Shown: piece after piece, positions 27,492-35,779 of the stretch | Position numbering within the stretch: the stretch's first letter is position 1 | Layout of the letters: each line of letters begins with the position of its first letter | From: Idiomarina piscisalsi | GTDB taxonomy: Bacteria; Pseudomonadota; Gammaproteobacteria; Enterobacterales; Alteromonadaceae | Direction of reading: 5' to 3' | DNA length: 64,000 nt | NCBI RefSeq assembly: GCF_002211765.1 | Contig: NZ_CP022133.1 | Span: forward strand, 558,001-622,000 | The notes under the pieces: generated by a model | The model's database searches: none | What the model was told of the DNA's origin: nothing | The model's input: only the letters and a program-made list of their open reading frames with translations | Made by a program: the position numbers and the translations under genes

Positions 27492-29636
27492 TTAAAAACG
27501 ATATTTGATACTAGCGTAGACACGACGTGGTTCGCCCGGGAAGTGGCCGGTTCTGCTCAAGAAGCCACTCGATGCGTATTCCTTATCGAATAAGTTTTTC
27601 ACATTGACCTGAAGTAGCCATTGATCAAACTCAGTTTGCCAGCTGATATCAAACACAGTGTATGGTTTAACACGTTGGCCCGAGAAACTGATTTGCTCAC
27701 TGACATAGTCTAATCCGCCACTGATGGCAGAGTTCAACATAGGCAAATCATAACGAGTCCAAACACCTAACTGATGAAGTGGCGCGTTGACAAACCGGTC
27801 ACCCACTGAGTTTCTAATACTGCCATTGGGTGATGTTTCTGCTACGCGAGCATCGTTGTAGGCATAGTTGGTGTTCAATACCCAGTTGTCAGTAAGGTCA
27901 CCTAACACATCGATTTCGAACCCACGGCTGCGTACTTTACCCACATTGCCCAAAATCGTGCGCCCGTCGTCGCTTACCCTGTCGGTCGCCTGAAGGATGT
28001 TCTCACGGTTGATTTCATACACTGCTGTGTTAACGCGAACGGCGTCATCCATCAATGACCAACGCGCGCCAATCTCAGCGATATCTGACTGTTCAGGCTC
28101 AAAAGGTCCACCCACTGCCGGGTCCTGACTTCCTGCTGATTGAGGTAAAAAGCCGGTTCCATAAAGCGCGTATGCGCGAACCCATTCAGTAAATTCGTAA
28201 GTACCACCTACACGATACGTCAAGTCACCGTCATCAAATGTGGTAGCACCTGACTCATCCTCAAATTGGTCGTAACGCAAGCCGACTAATAGGTTAGCTT
28301 TTTCGTTAAACTTAATTTGGTCCTGCAGGTAAAAGCCGTCACGCTGACTTGCAGATTCTCTAGGTGTAGCTGAGCTCAAGTCGGTAGAGTACGGACCAGA
28401 GGTCAAGCCATATTGTGGGTCATTAATTTCTAAAAACGGTACCTCACCCGGATTGGCGTATGAGCCAATGAATAAGTTTTCGGCTGTGTACGTTTCTGCG
28501 CCCATAAGGAGAGTATGCTCAAGATTGGCAATCTCAAGTTCACCGATAAGGTTGGCGGTAACGCTTGTTGCTTCGTTCTCACGATATTGGTTACGGAACT
28601 GGCGCGCAGTGTAAACGGCATCAGCGGGATTACTAACGGGCGCAAAATTTTCATCCACTAAACCACGAGGCTCGTGATAGTTTTGGATCTCGGTGTTGTC
28701 GTAGTGACGAACGGTCAAATCGCCTCGCCAATTGAGAGAGAAGTCGTGGTTAACGCGAGCTTGGTAAACCGTGGCTTTTAAATCTTGAAAATCGGTAGCT
28801 TCGTTATGGTTCCATTCGCGCTCAGTTACGAAGTTGCCATTATCATCAACAGGCACCCCGCGAAGGCGAGCTCCTTGATAGTCTTGTTGGTAATCAGTCA
28901 GCTGCAAAATAACTTCACTGCTACTTCCAAAATCAAACGCGTAGCCTAAGTCTAGGACATTATTCGTTTGTTCCGTGTTATAACGAAAAGGTTGTTCGTT
29001 ATCGTAATAGTAAGCAGCTCGATAACGCTGGCTCGCATCTTCGGTTAAAGGCCCACTTAGCTCAACAGAGCCACGCCGATAATCGTAATTGCCTAACGCT
29101 AACTCTATAGAACGCTCAGATGTCGCGGTTGGCTTTTTAGTTACATAGTTAATAATGCCGCCCGGTTGACCGCTACCGAACATTGCCCCGCTTGGGCCTT
29201 TTAAGACCTGAATTTGTTCGATATTGAATAGCTGAGGGACCGAAAAGCCGTTGAATGGATCACCTCGAACACCATCATAAAGGATTTCGTCTTGCCGGAA
29301 GCCGCGGAAGGTAACACCCGAGTAACTGAATGAATTCACGCCACTGATACTGCGGTACAAGTCGGTGATTTGACGTGCGGCTTGATCATTAATCAACTCT
29401 TCGGTTAATACCTGGACACTTTGCGGTATTTCTTCGATTGGCGTATTCGTTCGAGTTGCGACACTGCTCTCATTCTGGCGATATAACGTTTGCGCACGAC
29501 CTTTTACATTAATGCGCTCCATTTGCTCTGAGGTTCGACTCTCGTTGTCAGCGCTCTGCTCGTCTTGTTGTGCTAGAGCTGGAGCCGAAGTGAGACCCGC
29601 TAACGCAAGTGCGAGATAGCATTTTGATAGTTTCAT
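27492..29636 (-). CDS. TonB-dependent siderophore receptor
   Basis: 714 residues. A signal peptide (ALAGLTSAPALA) precedes a TonB-box-containing region, a plug domain (TPIEEIPQSVQVLTEELINDQ...GPSGAMFGSGQPGGIINYVTKKP) and a 22-strand barrel ending in Phe (SIKYRF). The plug motif is that of FpvA/FhuE/FoxA-type ferric siderophore receptors. A Fur-like site lies 39 bp upstream. The ligand cannot be read from sequence. It is the first gene of a two-gene unit with the PepSY protein. Confidence 0.93.
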   Translation of the reverse strand: MKLSKCYLALALAGLTSAPALAQQDEQSADNESRTSEQMERINVKGRAQTLYRQNESSVATRTNTPIEEIPQSVQVLTEELINDQAARQITDLYRSISGVNSFSYSGVTFRGFRQDEILYDGVRGDPFNGFSVPQLFNIEQIQVLKGPSGAMFGSGQPGGIINYVTKKPTATSERSIELALGNYDYRRGSVELSGPLTEDASQRYRAAYYYDNEQPFRYNTEQTNNVLDLGYAFDFGSSSEVILQLTDYQQDYQGARLRGVPVDDNGNFVTEREWNHNEATDFQDLKATVYQARVNHDFSLNWRGDLTVRHYDNTEIQNYHEPRGLVDENFAPVSNPADAVYTARQFRNQYRENEATSVTANLIGELEIANLEHTLLMGAETYTAENLFIGSYANPGEVPFLEINDPQYGLTSGPYSTDLSSATPRESASQRDGFYLQDQIKFNEKANLLVGLRYDQFEDESGATTFDDGDLTYRVGGTYEFTEWVRAYALYGTGFLPQSAGSQDPAVGGPFEPEQSDIAEIGARWSLMDDAVRVNTAVYEINRENILQATDRVSDDGRTILGNVGKVRSRGFEIDVLGDLTDNWVLNTNYAYNDARVAETSPNGSIRNSVGDRFVNAPLHQLGVWTRYDLPMLNSAISGGLDYVSEQISFSGQRVKPYTVFDISWQTEFDQWLLQVNVKNLFDKEYASSGFLSRTGHFPGEPRRVYASIKYRF

Positions 29637-29674
29637 TTGTGATCCCCTGTTAAAATTCTGCGGCGATCATAAAT

Positions 29675-29693
29675 AAGAATGATTTGCATTACA
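29675..29693 (-). promoter_or_regulatory. Fur box upstream of the siderophore receptor
   Basis: On the minus strand TGTAATGCAAATCATTCTT matches 13 of 19 positions of the E. coli Fur consensus, including the AATCATT core. Its position 39 bp before the receptor start fits repression by iron-loaded Fur. Confidence 0.65.
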
Positions 29694-29965
29694 ATATTAA
29701 TTTGAAAACATTTTTTAGTAAATCGAAACTGATTAGGCTTGATAGGTATTAGGGCAAGTAATTAGCTGTAGAACTTCTCTAAGTTATTGAACTAACCTTA
29801 AAACAATCTACGTCCGCTTCTGGCACGAAGCGGACTATCAATTCATACTCAAATCAAGTGTTATTAACAACCCTATTTAAAATTTTATAGCCCTTTTAAA
29901 GTATTTTATTTTGAATTAAACATTTAATAACCCATATAAGGGCTTTTATATAAATTTGATTGCGT

Positions 29966-30017
29966 ACCTTAAATAGTCTGCTACACTCTATTTATTAGTT
30001 TAAAGCTTATTTAAGGT
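29966..30017. promoter_or_regulatory. Split inverted repeat, candidate HipB operator, with extended -10
   Basis: ACCTTAAATA (29966-29975) and its exact reverse complement TATTTAAGGT (30008-30017) flank an extended -10 element TGCTACACT (29979-29987, TGnTACACT). The half-sites are 42 bp apart centre to centre, about four helical turns. The second arm ends 7 bp before the hipB start. This fits autoregulation by HipB. Confidence 0.55.
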
Positions 30018-30024
30018 CCGTTAT

Positions 30025-30345
30025 ATGAATTCTGAACGTATTCCAATCATCATTGGTCAGCGAGTCAGGCAGTATCGGCTGAACCAGGATTTAACTCAGG
30101 AGGACTTAGCGACCTTAGCGAATGTCTCCCTTAATGCGGTTAAATCCGCCGAGGGTGGTAAAAGCACCTTACCAACTTATGTCGCAATTCTTCAGGCGTT
30201 AGGGCATATCGATAATTTATTGGCCGCATTCCCGGACGAGGGCGTTTCGCCTGTGCAACTACTCAAAAGCAGCACCAAACAGAAGAAACGAGCGAGCGGT
30301 AAAACGCGTTTGAAACCTGCGGACAATGAGGAGCTGGACTGGTGA
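30025..30345 (+). CDS. hipB: HipB-type antitoxin, XRE-family regulator
   Basis: 106 residues with a helix-turn-helix domain at about 8-65 (GQRVRQYRLNQDLTQEDLATLANVSLNAVKSAEGGKS) and a basic C-terminal tail. HipB-type proteins neutralise the partner kinase and repress their own operon. It overlaps hipA by 4 bp (GTGA: the hipA start codon within the hipB stop), the standard arrangement. Confidence 0.87.
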   Translation: MNSERIPIIIGQRVRQYRLNQDLTQEDLATLANVSLNAVKSAEGGKSTLPTYVAILQALGHIDNLLAAFPDEGVSPVQLLKSSTKQKKRASGKTRLKPADNEELDW

Positions 30346-31667
30346 TTAATACCATTGAAGTTCGCTACAAAGGTGAGTCCGTCGGTGCCTTAAGTTATAA
30401 CAAAGGCGACACGGCGGCGCGGTTCGAGTACTTATCTGAATTTGTCGAAAAAAACATTCCGCTGGCGCCTTTAACCATGCCCGCCGAGAAGGGACGAATT
30501 TACTCCTTCCCTGGGTTAAATTGGGATACCTTCAGAGGCCTGCCGGGCATGCTCGCGGACTCTTTGCCCGATGACTTTGGTAATGCGGTACTGAACCAGT
30601 GGGTTGCGCAACAGCCCGATCGCACAGAGCCTCTGAGCCCGCTTGAAAGGCTTCAGTACACCGGCGAGCGGGGCATGGGGGCGCTTGAGTATCACCCTGC
30701 GCGTAAGAATCAAACCAACGCCAAAAACAAAGACATTGAGCTTGAGAGCTTAATGAAATTAGCGCAGGACGTGCTCGATGCTCGGACTGGTTTTCGCCAA
30801 CGCACGCACTTTGACGACGCGGCAGACAAAGAGATGATGCAGGCCTTATTAGCGGTAGGCACCAGTGCCGGTGGTGCAAGGCCAAAAGCGGTACTGGCGT
30901 TTAATAAAGACTTCAGTCAGGTTCGTTCAGGACAGGGGCTTGTGCCCGAAGGGTTTGAGCATTACCTGCTGAAGTTTGACGGCGTAAAAGAGCGCGACCC
31001 GTCTCAGCAAACCTTCGGTGACCCGTTAGGTTACGGTGCCATGGAGTATGTGTATTACTTAATGGCCACCCAAGCGGGCATTCATATGATGCCATGCCAC
31101 CTGCTGGATGAAGGCGACCGACGCCATTTTGTGACCAAGCGCTTCGACAGAGTCGGCAACGAGAAAAAGCACATTCAAACGCTGACCGCTATTAAGCACG
31201 TGAACTACCACGACATTGGTGCGTTTTCTTATGAAGAGCTGTTTCAGGTTGCCCGCCAGCTAAGGTTGCCACGGGCGGACGCTATCGACTTATTTCGTCG
31301 TATGGTGTTTAACCACGTAGCCACCAACCACGATGACCACTCAAAGAACTTTGGTTTTATGCTAAAAGGCACACAGTGGCGATTGAGCCCGGCTTACGAT
31401 GTTGCCTTTAGCTTTAAGCCCGGAAACCCCTGGGTAGAGCAGCATTGGATGTCGTTAAATGGCAAGCGCAGCGGCCATACCCGCGAGGACTTTTGTGCGC
31501 TTGCAGACGTTCAGTTACCAAAGGTAGAGCGCAAAGAAATAGATGCGATTATTGATGATGTGATAAACGCGGTGTCTCAGTGGCGGGAGTTAGCTAAAGC
31601 GCATGACGTACCCAAAACGCTGGCAGATTTCATTAGCAGCCATCTGAAGCTGAAAGACTTTTCGTGA
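30342..31667 (+). CDS. hipA: HipA-type serine/threonine kinase toxin
   Basis: 441 residues, as for E. coli HipA (440). The N-terminal subdomain (about 1-110, SLPDDFGNAVLNQWV) and HipA_C kinase domain are complete. Key segments are the regulatory loop GTSAGGARPKAVLAF (about 168-182), the ATP-binding FVTKRFDR, the catalytic loop NHVATNHDDHSKNFGFML and metal-binding SPAYDVAFSF. In E. coli HipA phosphorylates GltX and induces persistence. It starts with GTG inside the hipB stop. The pair looks intact. Confidence 0.9.
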   Translation: MINTIEVRYKGESVGALSYNKGDTAARFEYLSEFVEKNIPLAPLTMPAEKGRIYSFPGLNWDTFRGLPGMLADSLPDDFGNAVLNQWVAQQPDRTEPLSPLERLQYTGERGMGALEYHPARKNQTNAKNKDIELESLMKLAQDVLDARTGFRQRTHFDDAADKEMMQALLAVGTSAGGARPKAVLAFNKDFSQVRSGQGLVPEGFEHYLLKFDGVKERDPSQQTFGDPLGYGAMEYVYYLMATQAGIHMMPCHLLDEGDRRHFVTKRFDRVGNEKKHIQTLTAIKHVNYHDIGAFSYEELFQVARQLRLPRADAIDLFRRMVFNHVATNHDDHSKNFGFMLKGTQWRLSPAYDVAFSFKPGNPWVEQHWMSLNGKRSGHTREDFCALADVQLPKVERKEIDAIIDDVINAVSQWRELAKAHDVPKTLADFISSHLKLKDFS

Positions 31668-31726
31668 GCCTTGGTTAGGTCCTATTTAGGTATGGCTGGA
31701 CTTAACCTCAACGGCCAGCGTTGTCT

Positions 31727-32074
31727 TTACTCCGACCACACCGCGTATTCGTTGCCGCTAGGGCAAGTAAATTGAAAGCGTCGACCACCGGGAAAATCAA
31801 ATATCGGCTTAATGATTTTACCGCCTGCGTCTTCAACGCTTTTTAAACTTTGTTCAAGGTCTTTGCTGTATAAAACCACCAATGCGCTTCCCGTTGACGT
31901 TTGTGCAACCAAGTCAGATTGGTAAAACCCACCATCGAGCCCCGCATTTTGAATAGCAGAGTATTCTGGGCCATAGTCTACAAAGTCCCAGCCAAAGGCC
32001 TGTTGAAAAAAGCGCTTGGTAGCTTCAAGACTCCGCGCCGGTAGTTCAATGTAATTAATTTTGGTTGAATTCAT
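31727..32074 (-). CDS. VOC/glyoxalase-family protein
   Basis: 115 residues with a vicinal-oxygen-chelate fold: KINYIELPARSLEATKRFFQQAFGWDF, then the ALVVLYSKDLEQSLKSVEDAGGKI repeat and CPSGNEYAVWSE at the end, the position of a metal-binding Glu. Such short VOC proteins include lyases, dioxygenases and antibiotic-binding proteins; the substrate is unknown. Two ATG codons are adjacent (32077, 32074); the second is better placed after GAGG. It is on the same strand as, and 20 bp downstream of, higA. Confidence 0.82.
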   Translation of the reverse strand: MNSTKINYIELPARSLEATKRFFQQAFGWDFVDYGPEYSAIQNAGLDGGFYQSDLVAQTSTGSALVVLYSKDLEQSLKSVEDAGGKIIKPIFDFPGGRRFQFTCPSGNEYAVWSE

Positions 32075-32094
32075 CATATGCCTCGCTTAGTATT

Positions 32095-32382
32095 TTATGC
32101 GGCAACGAGCTTCTTAACCTTGAGTTCTTTACGATGTTGCTCGGCATGCCAGAGTTCATACTGGGACTGCTGGTTTAGCCAGCTTTCCGCTGAAGTATTA
32201 AATGCGATTGATAGTCTGATAGCCATTTCAGGGCTAATACCAGCCTTGCCGTTCAGAACAGCACTTAACGTTTTCCGGCTTACGCCCAAAGCTTCCGCTG
32301 CAGCGGTTACAGATAAGCCAAGAGGCTCGAGACAAAGCTCTCGTAAAACTTCGCCAGGGTGGGGGGGATTGTGCATTAGCAT
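32095..32382 (-). CDS. higA: HigA-type antitoxin
   Basis: 95 residues of the HigA/VapI XRE group: [50 protein letters not shown] is the characteristic helix-turn-helix. It is encoded 9 bp downstream of the toxin, and toxin-first order is typical of higBA. It is expected to bind HigB and to repress the operon. Basic C-terminal residues ([12 protein letters not shown]) end the protein. Confidence 0.92.
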   Translation of the reverse strand: MLMHNPPHPGEVLRELCLEPLGLSVTAAAEALGVSRKTLSAVLNGKAGISPEMAIRLSIAFNTSAESWLNQQSQYELWHAEQHRKELKVKKLVAA

Positions 32383-32391
32383 ACGAATACC

Positions 32392-32670
32392 TCAGTGATA
32401 ATCTTCATAATTTACTATCTCTGCATCTCCATCCTCAAATCGGAAGGTCACGCGCCAGTTTCCACTGACTGTCACTGACCAAATTCCAGAGCGGTTACCG
32501 GAGAGCTCATGAAGTCGAAGACCTGGCAAATCCATATCTTTTGTGCCAGATGCCGCATTCAACCTACCGAGAATAAGCCGAAGCCTCTTTGCGTGGCTGG
32601 CCTGAATCCCTGCGGTGCTACCGAACCTGAAAAACTTAGCCAAACCTTTGTGCTTGAAGTTTCGGATCAC
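32392..32670 (-). CDS. higB: HigB-type RelE-superfamily mRNase toxin
   Basis: 92 residues, the usual HigB length, with KHKGLAKFF at the N-terminus, HAKRLRLILGRLNAA, the core SGIWSVTVSGNWRVTFRFEDGDAEIVNYEDYH. The family cleaves mRNA at the ribosome. The start is a GTG at 32670; the family alignment supports it, though its ribosome binding site is weak. A 13-bp palindrome (ACGATTaAATCGT, 32669-32681) overlaps this start and could be part of the HigA operator. Confidence 0.9.
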   Translation of the reverse strand: MIRNFKHKGLAKFFRFGSTAGIQASHAKRLRLILGRLNAASGTKDMDLPGLRLHELSGNRSGIWSVTVSGNWRVTFRFEDGDAEIVNYEDYH

Positions 32671-32701
32671 GATTAAATCGTACCCTGTAACGTATCGGGT
32701 A
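32669..32701. promoter_or_regulatory. Candidate HigA operator at the higB start
   Basis: Two symmetric elements sit next to each other: ACGATTaAATCGT (32669-32681) and TACCC...GGGTA (32681-32701, 11-bp spacer). They overlap the higB start codon and the stretch just upstream, where an autoregulatory HigA site is expected. Confidence 0.4.
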
Positions 32702-32751
32702 TCAACTTTTCTAGCTTCGATATATTACGCATGGACATCCTGCTTGGGAAG

Positions 32752-33627
32752 TTATTCATCTTCGAGCTCCTCTCTAACTCGTAAAAAACTGGCAAAGCGT
32801 GGCACGTTATTATTGGTGTAGCCGTGGTACTTGTAGGTAATGATACTGCCGACAGGCGGAGGATTGGTGCGTTCGGCGTCGGTGAATCCGGTGCCAATAG
32901 AAAATTCAATGCCTTGCTGATTGCGCACACGCAGCGCACCGAGCATGTCGGTGTATTTACCTTTTCCCGGTAAATGCGCGATAACCTCGGCCTCTTCATC
33001 GAAATAGGGTTTTAACTTCAACAAAGCGTCACTTCTGCCGGACTGATGAAGCGCTGTAGCTAAGTGCAGCATCAGGCCTTCTGCGCCTTGCTCGACCAGC
33101 GCTTGCAGGTGCTCGCTTAACTCATGGTTGGAATGAAACCGCTGCTGCTTAACCGGCTTAATATGATCAGCGTTTATTTGCTCAATTAACTTTGAGTAGT
33201 TTTTGTATCGTTGTTCAAAAGGTAGCTGTGCGTAAGGCATATCAAAAACCATATACTTCACTTGCTGCCAGCGGTTATCTTTTGGTGTTTGGGTGCGCAC
33301 AATAGAGCTTAGCGCTTCAAAGTTCTGACGTTTTGTCCACAGTTCACCGTCAAGCCAAACGGCGGGTAGCGGTGCAGTAAACCACTCAGGAGCTGATATT
33401 GGGTTCCCTTGTCGAGTCAGTAGTTTGGAACCTGTCCAAATAGCTCGTATACCGTCATACTTTTCGCTGACTAAGTAGTCGCTAATAGGAATGTTCGTGT
33501 TTTCTTCATACACTTTTGCGAGTTGGGTTTGCGTTGCTGTCTGCAACGCGGCTGCGGGGAAGCTACAAAAGGCAGCGATAAAAAGTGCCGCTAAGTAAAT
33601 AAAACGAATTTTAGAGAGTGTTGGCAT
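32752..33627 (-). CDS. Exported minimal ATP-dependent DNA ligase (LigE type)
   Basis: 291 residues with an N-terminal signal peptide (IRFIYLAALFIAAFCSFPAAA). The nucleotidyltransferase domain has motif I SEKYDGIRAIW (KxDG, with the AMP-accepting Lys at about 56), WLDGELW (motif III region), MVFDMPYAQLP, EGLMLH (motif IV) and LKLKPYFDEEAEVI (motif V), then an OB-fold domain to the C-terminus. This is the small Lig E group seen in Haemophilus, Neisseria and Vibrio, thought to act in the periplasm on DNA during uptake or in biofilm. It is transcribed toward higB with an 81-bp gap. Confidence 0.88.
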   Translation of the reverse strand: MPTLSKIRFIYLAALFIAAFCSFPAAALQTATQTQLAKVYEENTNIPISDYLVSEKYDGIRAIWTGSKLLTRQGNPISAPEWFTAPLPAVWLDGELWTKRQNFEALSSIVRTQTPKDNRWQQVKYMVFDMPYAQLPFEQRYKNYSKLIEQINADHIKPVKQQRFHSNHELSEHLQALVEQGAEGLMLHLATALHQSGRSDALLKLKPYFDEEAEVIAHLPGKGKYTDMLGALRVRNQQGIEFSIGTGFTDAERTNPPPVGSIITYKYHGYTNNNVPRFASFLRVREELEDE

Positions 33628-33820
33628 CCTTGCCTCTTATTTTTGATTGAGTTGCAGCGCGTTTGCGCCAAGTGTCATACAGAGACTAGCATTGCTTACT
33701 AAAGTTGGCAGCGTAGCAATGTCGTATTATGAGCTAAGCAAACTGATTTTCGCATTATGTTATGAGTCAAATGTGCGAAAACGGCGTATAAGAAAGTGGA
33801 GTTTGCAAAAGGTGATCCTA

Positions 33821-34219
33821 ATGTCAGAGCACAGTTCGAAACTTATTATTTTCTTCGACGGCGGATGCCCATTGTGCGTTAAGGAAATGCGGCATTTAAG
33901 GAAGCTTGATGAGAAACGACAAATCAAGTTTGAGAATATTAATGAGCCGGACTTTAACCAACGGTACCCTGCTGTTGATGTTGCTAAGGCTAATCAGTAT
34001 TTACATGGGCAGACCCGTTCCGGTGACATGATCTACGGTCTGGATGTAACCTATGCTGCCTGGTCGTTAGTGGGTAAGGGCTGGGTGATTGCCCCTCTGC
34101 GCTGGCCGGTTATTCGGTGGTTCGCTGACAAAACGTATTTATTTTTTGCACGTAACCGCAACCGTATATCCAAGCTATTAACGGGTAAAGAGCGCTGCGC
34201 GCAGTGTTCAATTGATTAA
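33821..34219 (+). CDS. DCC-family thiol-disulfide oxidoreductase (DUF393)
   Basis: 132 residues. The N-terminal IIFFDGGCPLCVKEMRHLRKLD is the DUF393 signature, a D-x3-CxxC motif in a thioredoxin-like fold; SGDMIYGLDVTYAAWSLVGKGWVIAPL is the second conserved block. Electron partners are unknown. The ATG at 33821 has AAAGGTGA before it; an extension back to 33647 lacks family residues. It stands alone on the plus strand between ligE and marR, next to a peroxidase unit, so a redox role fits. Confidence 0.83.
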   Translation: MSEHSSKLIIFFDGGCPLCVKEMRHLRKLDEKRQIKFENINEPDFNQRYPAVDVAKANQYLHGQTRSGDMIYGLDVTYAAWSLVGKGWVIAPLRWPVIRWFADKTYLFFARNRNRISKLLTGKERCAQCSID

Positions 34220-34235
34220 TTTGCCTTGCTTAAGT

Positions 34236-34724
34236 TTATTCCAAGCCGTAACGCACTAAAACCTCGCGCAACTGTTCAGTGAGTTGCTGCCTTTGCTGCG
34301 CGGACAAAACGCTGAGCAACTGCTTTTGCGTGTTTACGTGTTCGTAAATGACTTTATCGCTCAATGTCAGACCCGCATCGGTAAGTTTAACCCAATGCAC
34401 GCGGCCGTCTTTGTCATCCTGTTCACGTTCTACCAACCCCTTTTTTTGTAAGTGAGTCAGCCGGCTGGTCATACTCCCCGAGGTTATCAGCATTTGCTCC
34501 AGCAATTGGTTTGGTGTTAACCGATAAGGTGCCCCCGAACGTCTTAATGTTGCAATAACATCAAAGCCTGCATCGGTCAGACCAAACTGACGAAAGGTCT
34601 CACTCATTGCTGAGGTCATGTGTTTATGCAAAACCTGTAGACGACCAATGAGGGCCATAGTCGAGGTGTCGAGATCGGGTATTTCTTTTGCCCATTGTTG
34701 TTTTATTCGCTCTAAATTTTGCAT
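34236..34724 (-). CDS. MarR-family transcriptional regulator
   Basis: 162 residues with the MarR winged helix (about 60-130): LTPNQLLEQMLITSGSMTSRLTHLQKKGLVEREQDDKDGRVHWVKLTDAG, flanked by dimerisation helices. There are no Cys residues, so peroxide sensing by Cys oxidation as in OhrR is not likely. It is divergent from the catalase-like gene, and an 18-bp perfect palindrome lies between, which suggests it represses both. Confidence 0.9.
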   Translation of the reverse strand: MQNLERIKQQWAKEIPDLDTSTMALIGRLQVLHKHMTSAMSETFRQFGLTDAGFDVIATLRRSGAPYRLTPNQLLEQMLITSGSMTSRLTHLQKKGLVEREQDDKDGRVHWVKLTDAGLTLSDKVIYEHVNTQKQLLSVLSAQQRQQLTEQLREVLVRYGLE

Positions 34725-34756
34725 CGCCAGTGAACCTAATATGCTCTACTATCGTA

Positions 34757-34774
34757 TATCTTGAATTCAAGATA
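34757..34774. promoter_or_regulatory. 18-bp perfect palindrome, MarR operator
   Basis: TATCTTGAATTCAAGATA is a perfect 18-bp palindrome, of the size and TTGA/TCAA pattern seen for MarR-family sites. It lies 33 bp before the marR start and 25 bp before the catalase-like gene start, so a bound dimer could block both promoters. Confidence 0.78.
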
Positions 34775-34798
34775 GTTGATAAGCAGAGTACTTTCAAT

Positions 34799-35779
34799 AT
34801 GAAAAAAATATCGTTGGTGTTATTGCTGGCGCCATTTTTCAGCATGGCGGCCGAAAAGCCCCCTGAAGTCACTGCGCAGCAGTTTGTGAACTTGCAGCAG
34901 GGGGAAACTGCTCACGAGGGGTTCCGAAGAGCTCACGCTAAGGGCCTTTGTGTGACAGGGGAGTTTCGTTCTAATGGGCAGTTAGCTGATTACTCCGTAG
35001 CTTCTCTATTTGAGCAAGGGGTAACGCCTTTTGTTGGACGGTTTTCGGTAGCGGGTAACAACCCAACCGCACCCGACTTAAAAGCACCTGTACGCAGCTT
35101 CGCTTTAAGCTTTGCGATGAGCCCAACCCAGCAGTGGCGCATCGCAATGAATACACCGCCGGTTATGGCAGTTAAAGACCCGCATACGTTTTATCAGCAA
35201 ATTCAGGCCATTCAGGCGGGACCTGAAGCAATACAAACGTTTTTTGCCCAGCATCCAGAGAGTGGAGAGTTTCTGAGTTGGAAAGCCCAGTATCAACCCA
35301 GTGGAAGCTTTGCTGCAGAAAGCTATAACAGCATTAATGCGTTTTATTTAGTGAATTCAAACGGTGACAAGCAAGCTGTACGCTGGGCTATGCAACCGAC
35401 GGTTTCGGTTTCCCCGGAAAACCTGAAAGGCAGCGATGCATTGCATAGAGAAATCACTAACCGGGTAGCGAAAGGGGATGTTGTTTTTGATTGGATGTTT
35501 ACCTTGGCGAGTGAAGCGGATGACGAAACTGACCCGACTACGGCATGGCCAGCCAGTCGAAAGCAATTGAGTGCCGGACAAATTGTCATTAGTGATGTAA
35601 CACCGCAGCTAAACGGCGAATGCCACAGTATCAATTATGATCCACTGGTGCTGCCGACCGGCATTGAAGCAACCCGGGATCCGATACTGAGAGCTCGATC
35701 CGCCGCTTATGCAGAGTCTTACCGTCGCAGAGCAAAAGAAGTGTTAATGGGTGAGCTGGAGGAGCCGGGCAATGAGTAA
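34799..35779 (+). CDS. Exported catalase-related peroxidase (SrpA-like)
   Basis: 326 residues: a signal peptide (KKISLVLLLAPFFSMAA) and a reduced catalase core. The distal haem His is in FRRAHAKG (His46), the distal Asn in AMNTPPVM, and the proximal Tyr region in LRARSAAYAESYRRR near the C-terminus. Full catalases are about 480 residues; this short group is usually a peroxidase using an electron donor. It overlaps the cytochrome b561 gene by 8 bp, so the membrane cytochrome is a likely electron partner. Upstream GTG/ATG extensions in frame would run through the operator and were not used. Confidence 0.88.
   Translation: MKKISLVLLLAPFFSMAAEKPPEVTAQQFVNLQQGETAHEGFRRAHAKGLCVTGEFRSNGQLADYSVASLFEQGVTPFVGRFSVAGNNPTAPDLKAPVRSFALSFAMSPTQQWRIAMNTPPVMAVKDPHTFYQQIQAIQAGPEAIQTFFAQHPESGEFLSWKAQYQPSGSFAAESYNSINAFYLVNSNGDKQAVRWAMQPTVSVSPENLKGSDALHREITNRVAKGDVVFDWMFTLASEADDETDPTTAWPASRKQLSAGQIVISDVTPQLNGECHSINYDPLVLPTGIEATRDPILRARSAAYAESYRRRAKEVLMGELEEPGNE

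Larger units (their letters stand above)
29637..30024. other. AT-rich intergenic region between receptor and hipBA
   Basis: 388 bp without a gene, strongly AT-rich in the middle. It holds the Fur-like site at the receptor end and the hipBA promoter and operator at the other end. The section from about 29700 to 29940 shows no ORF, hairpin or repeat that I recognise. Confidence 0.6.

Noticed and set aside
30516..31095. Minus-strand open frames inside hipA
   Set aside because: These are shadows of hipA: proteins with no recognisable family and no ribosome binding site, while the plus-strand frame is a complete HipA.
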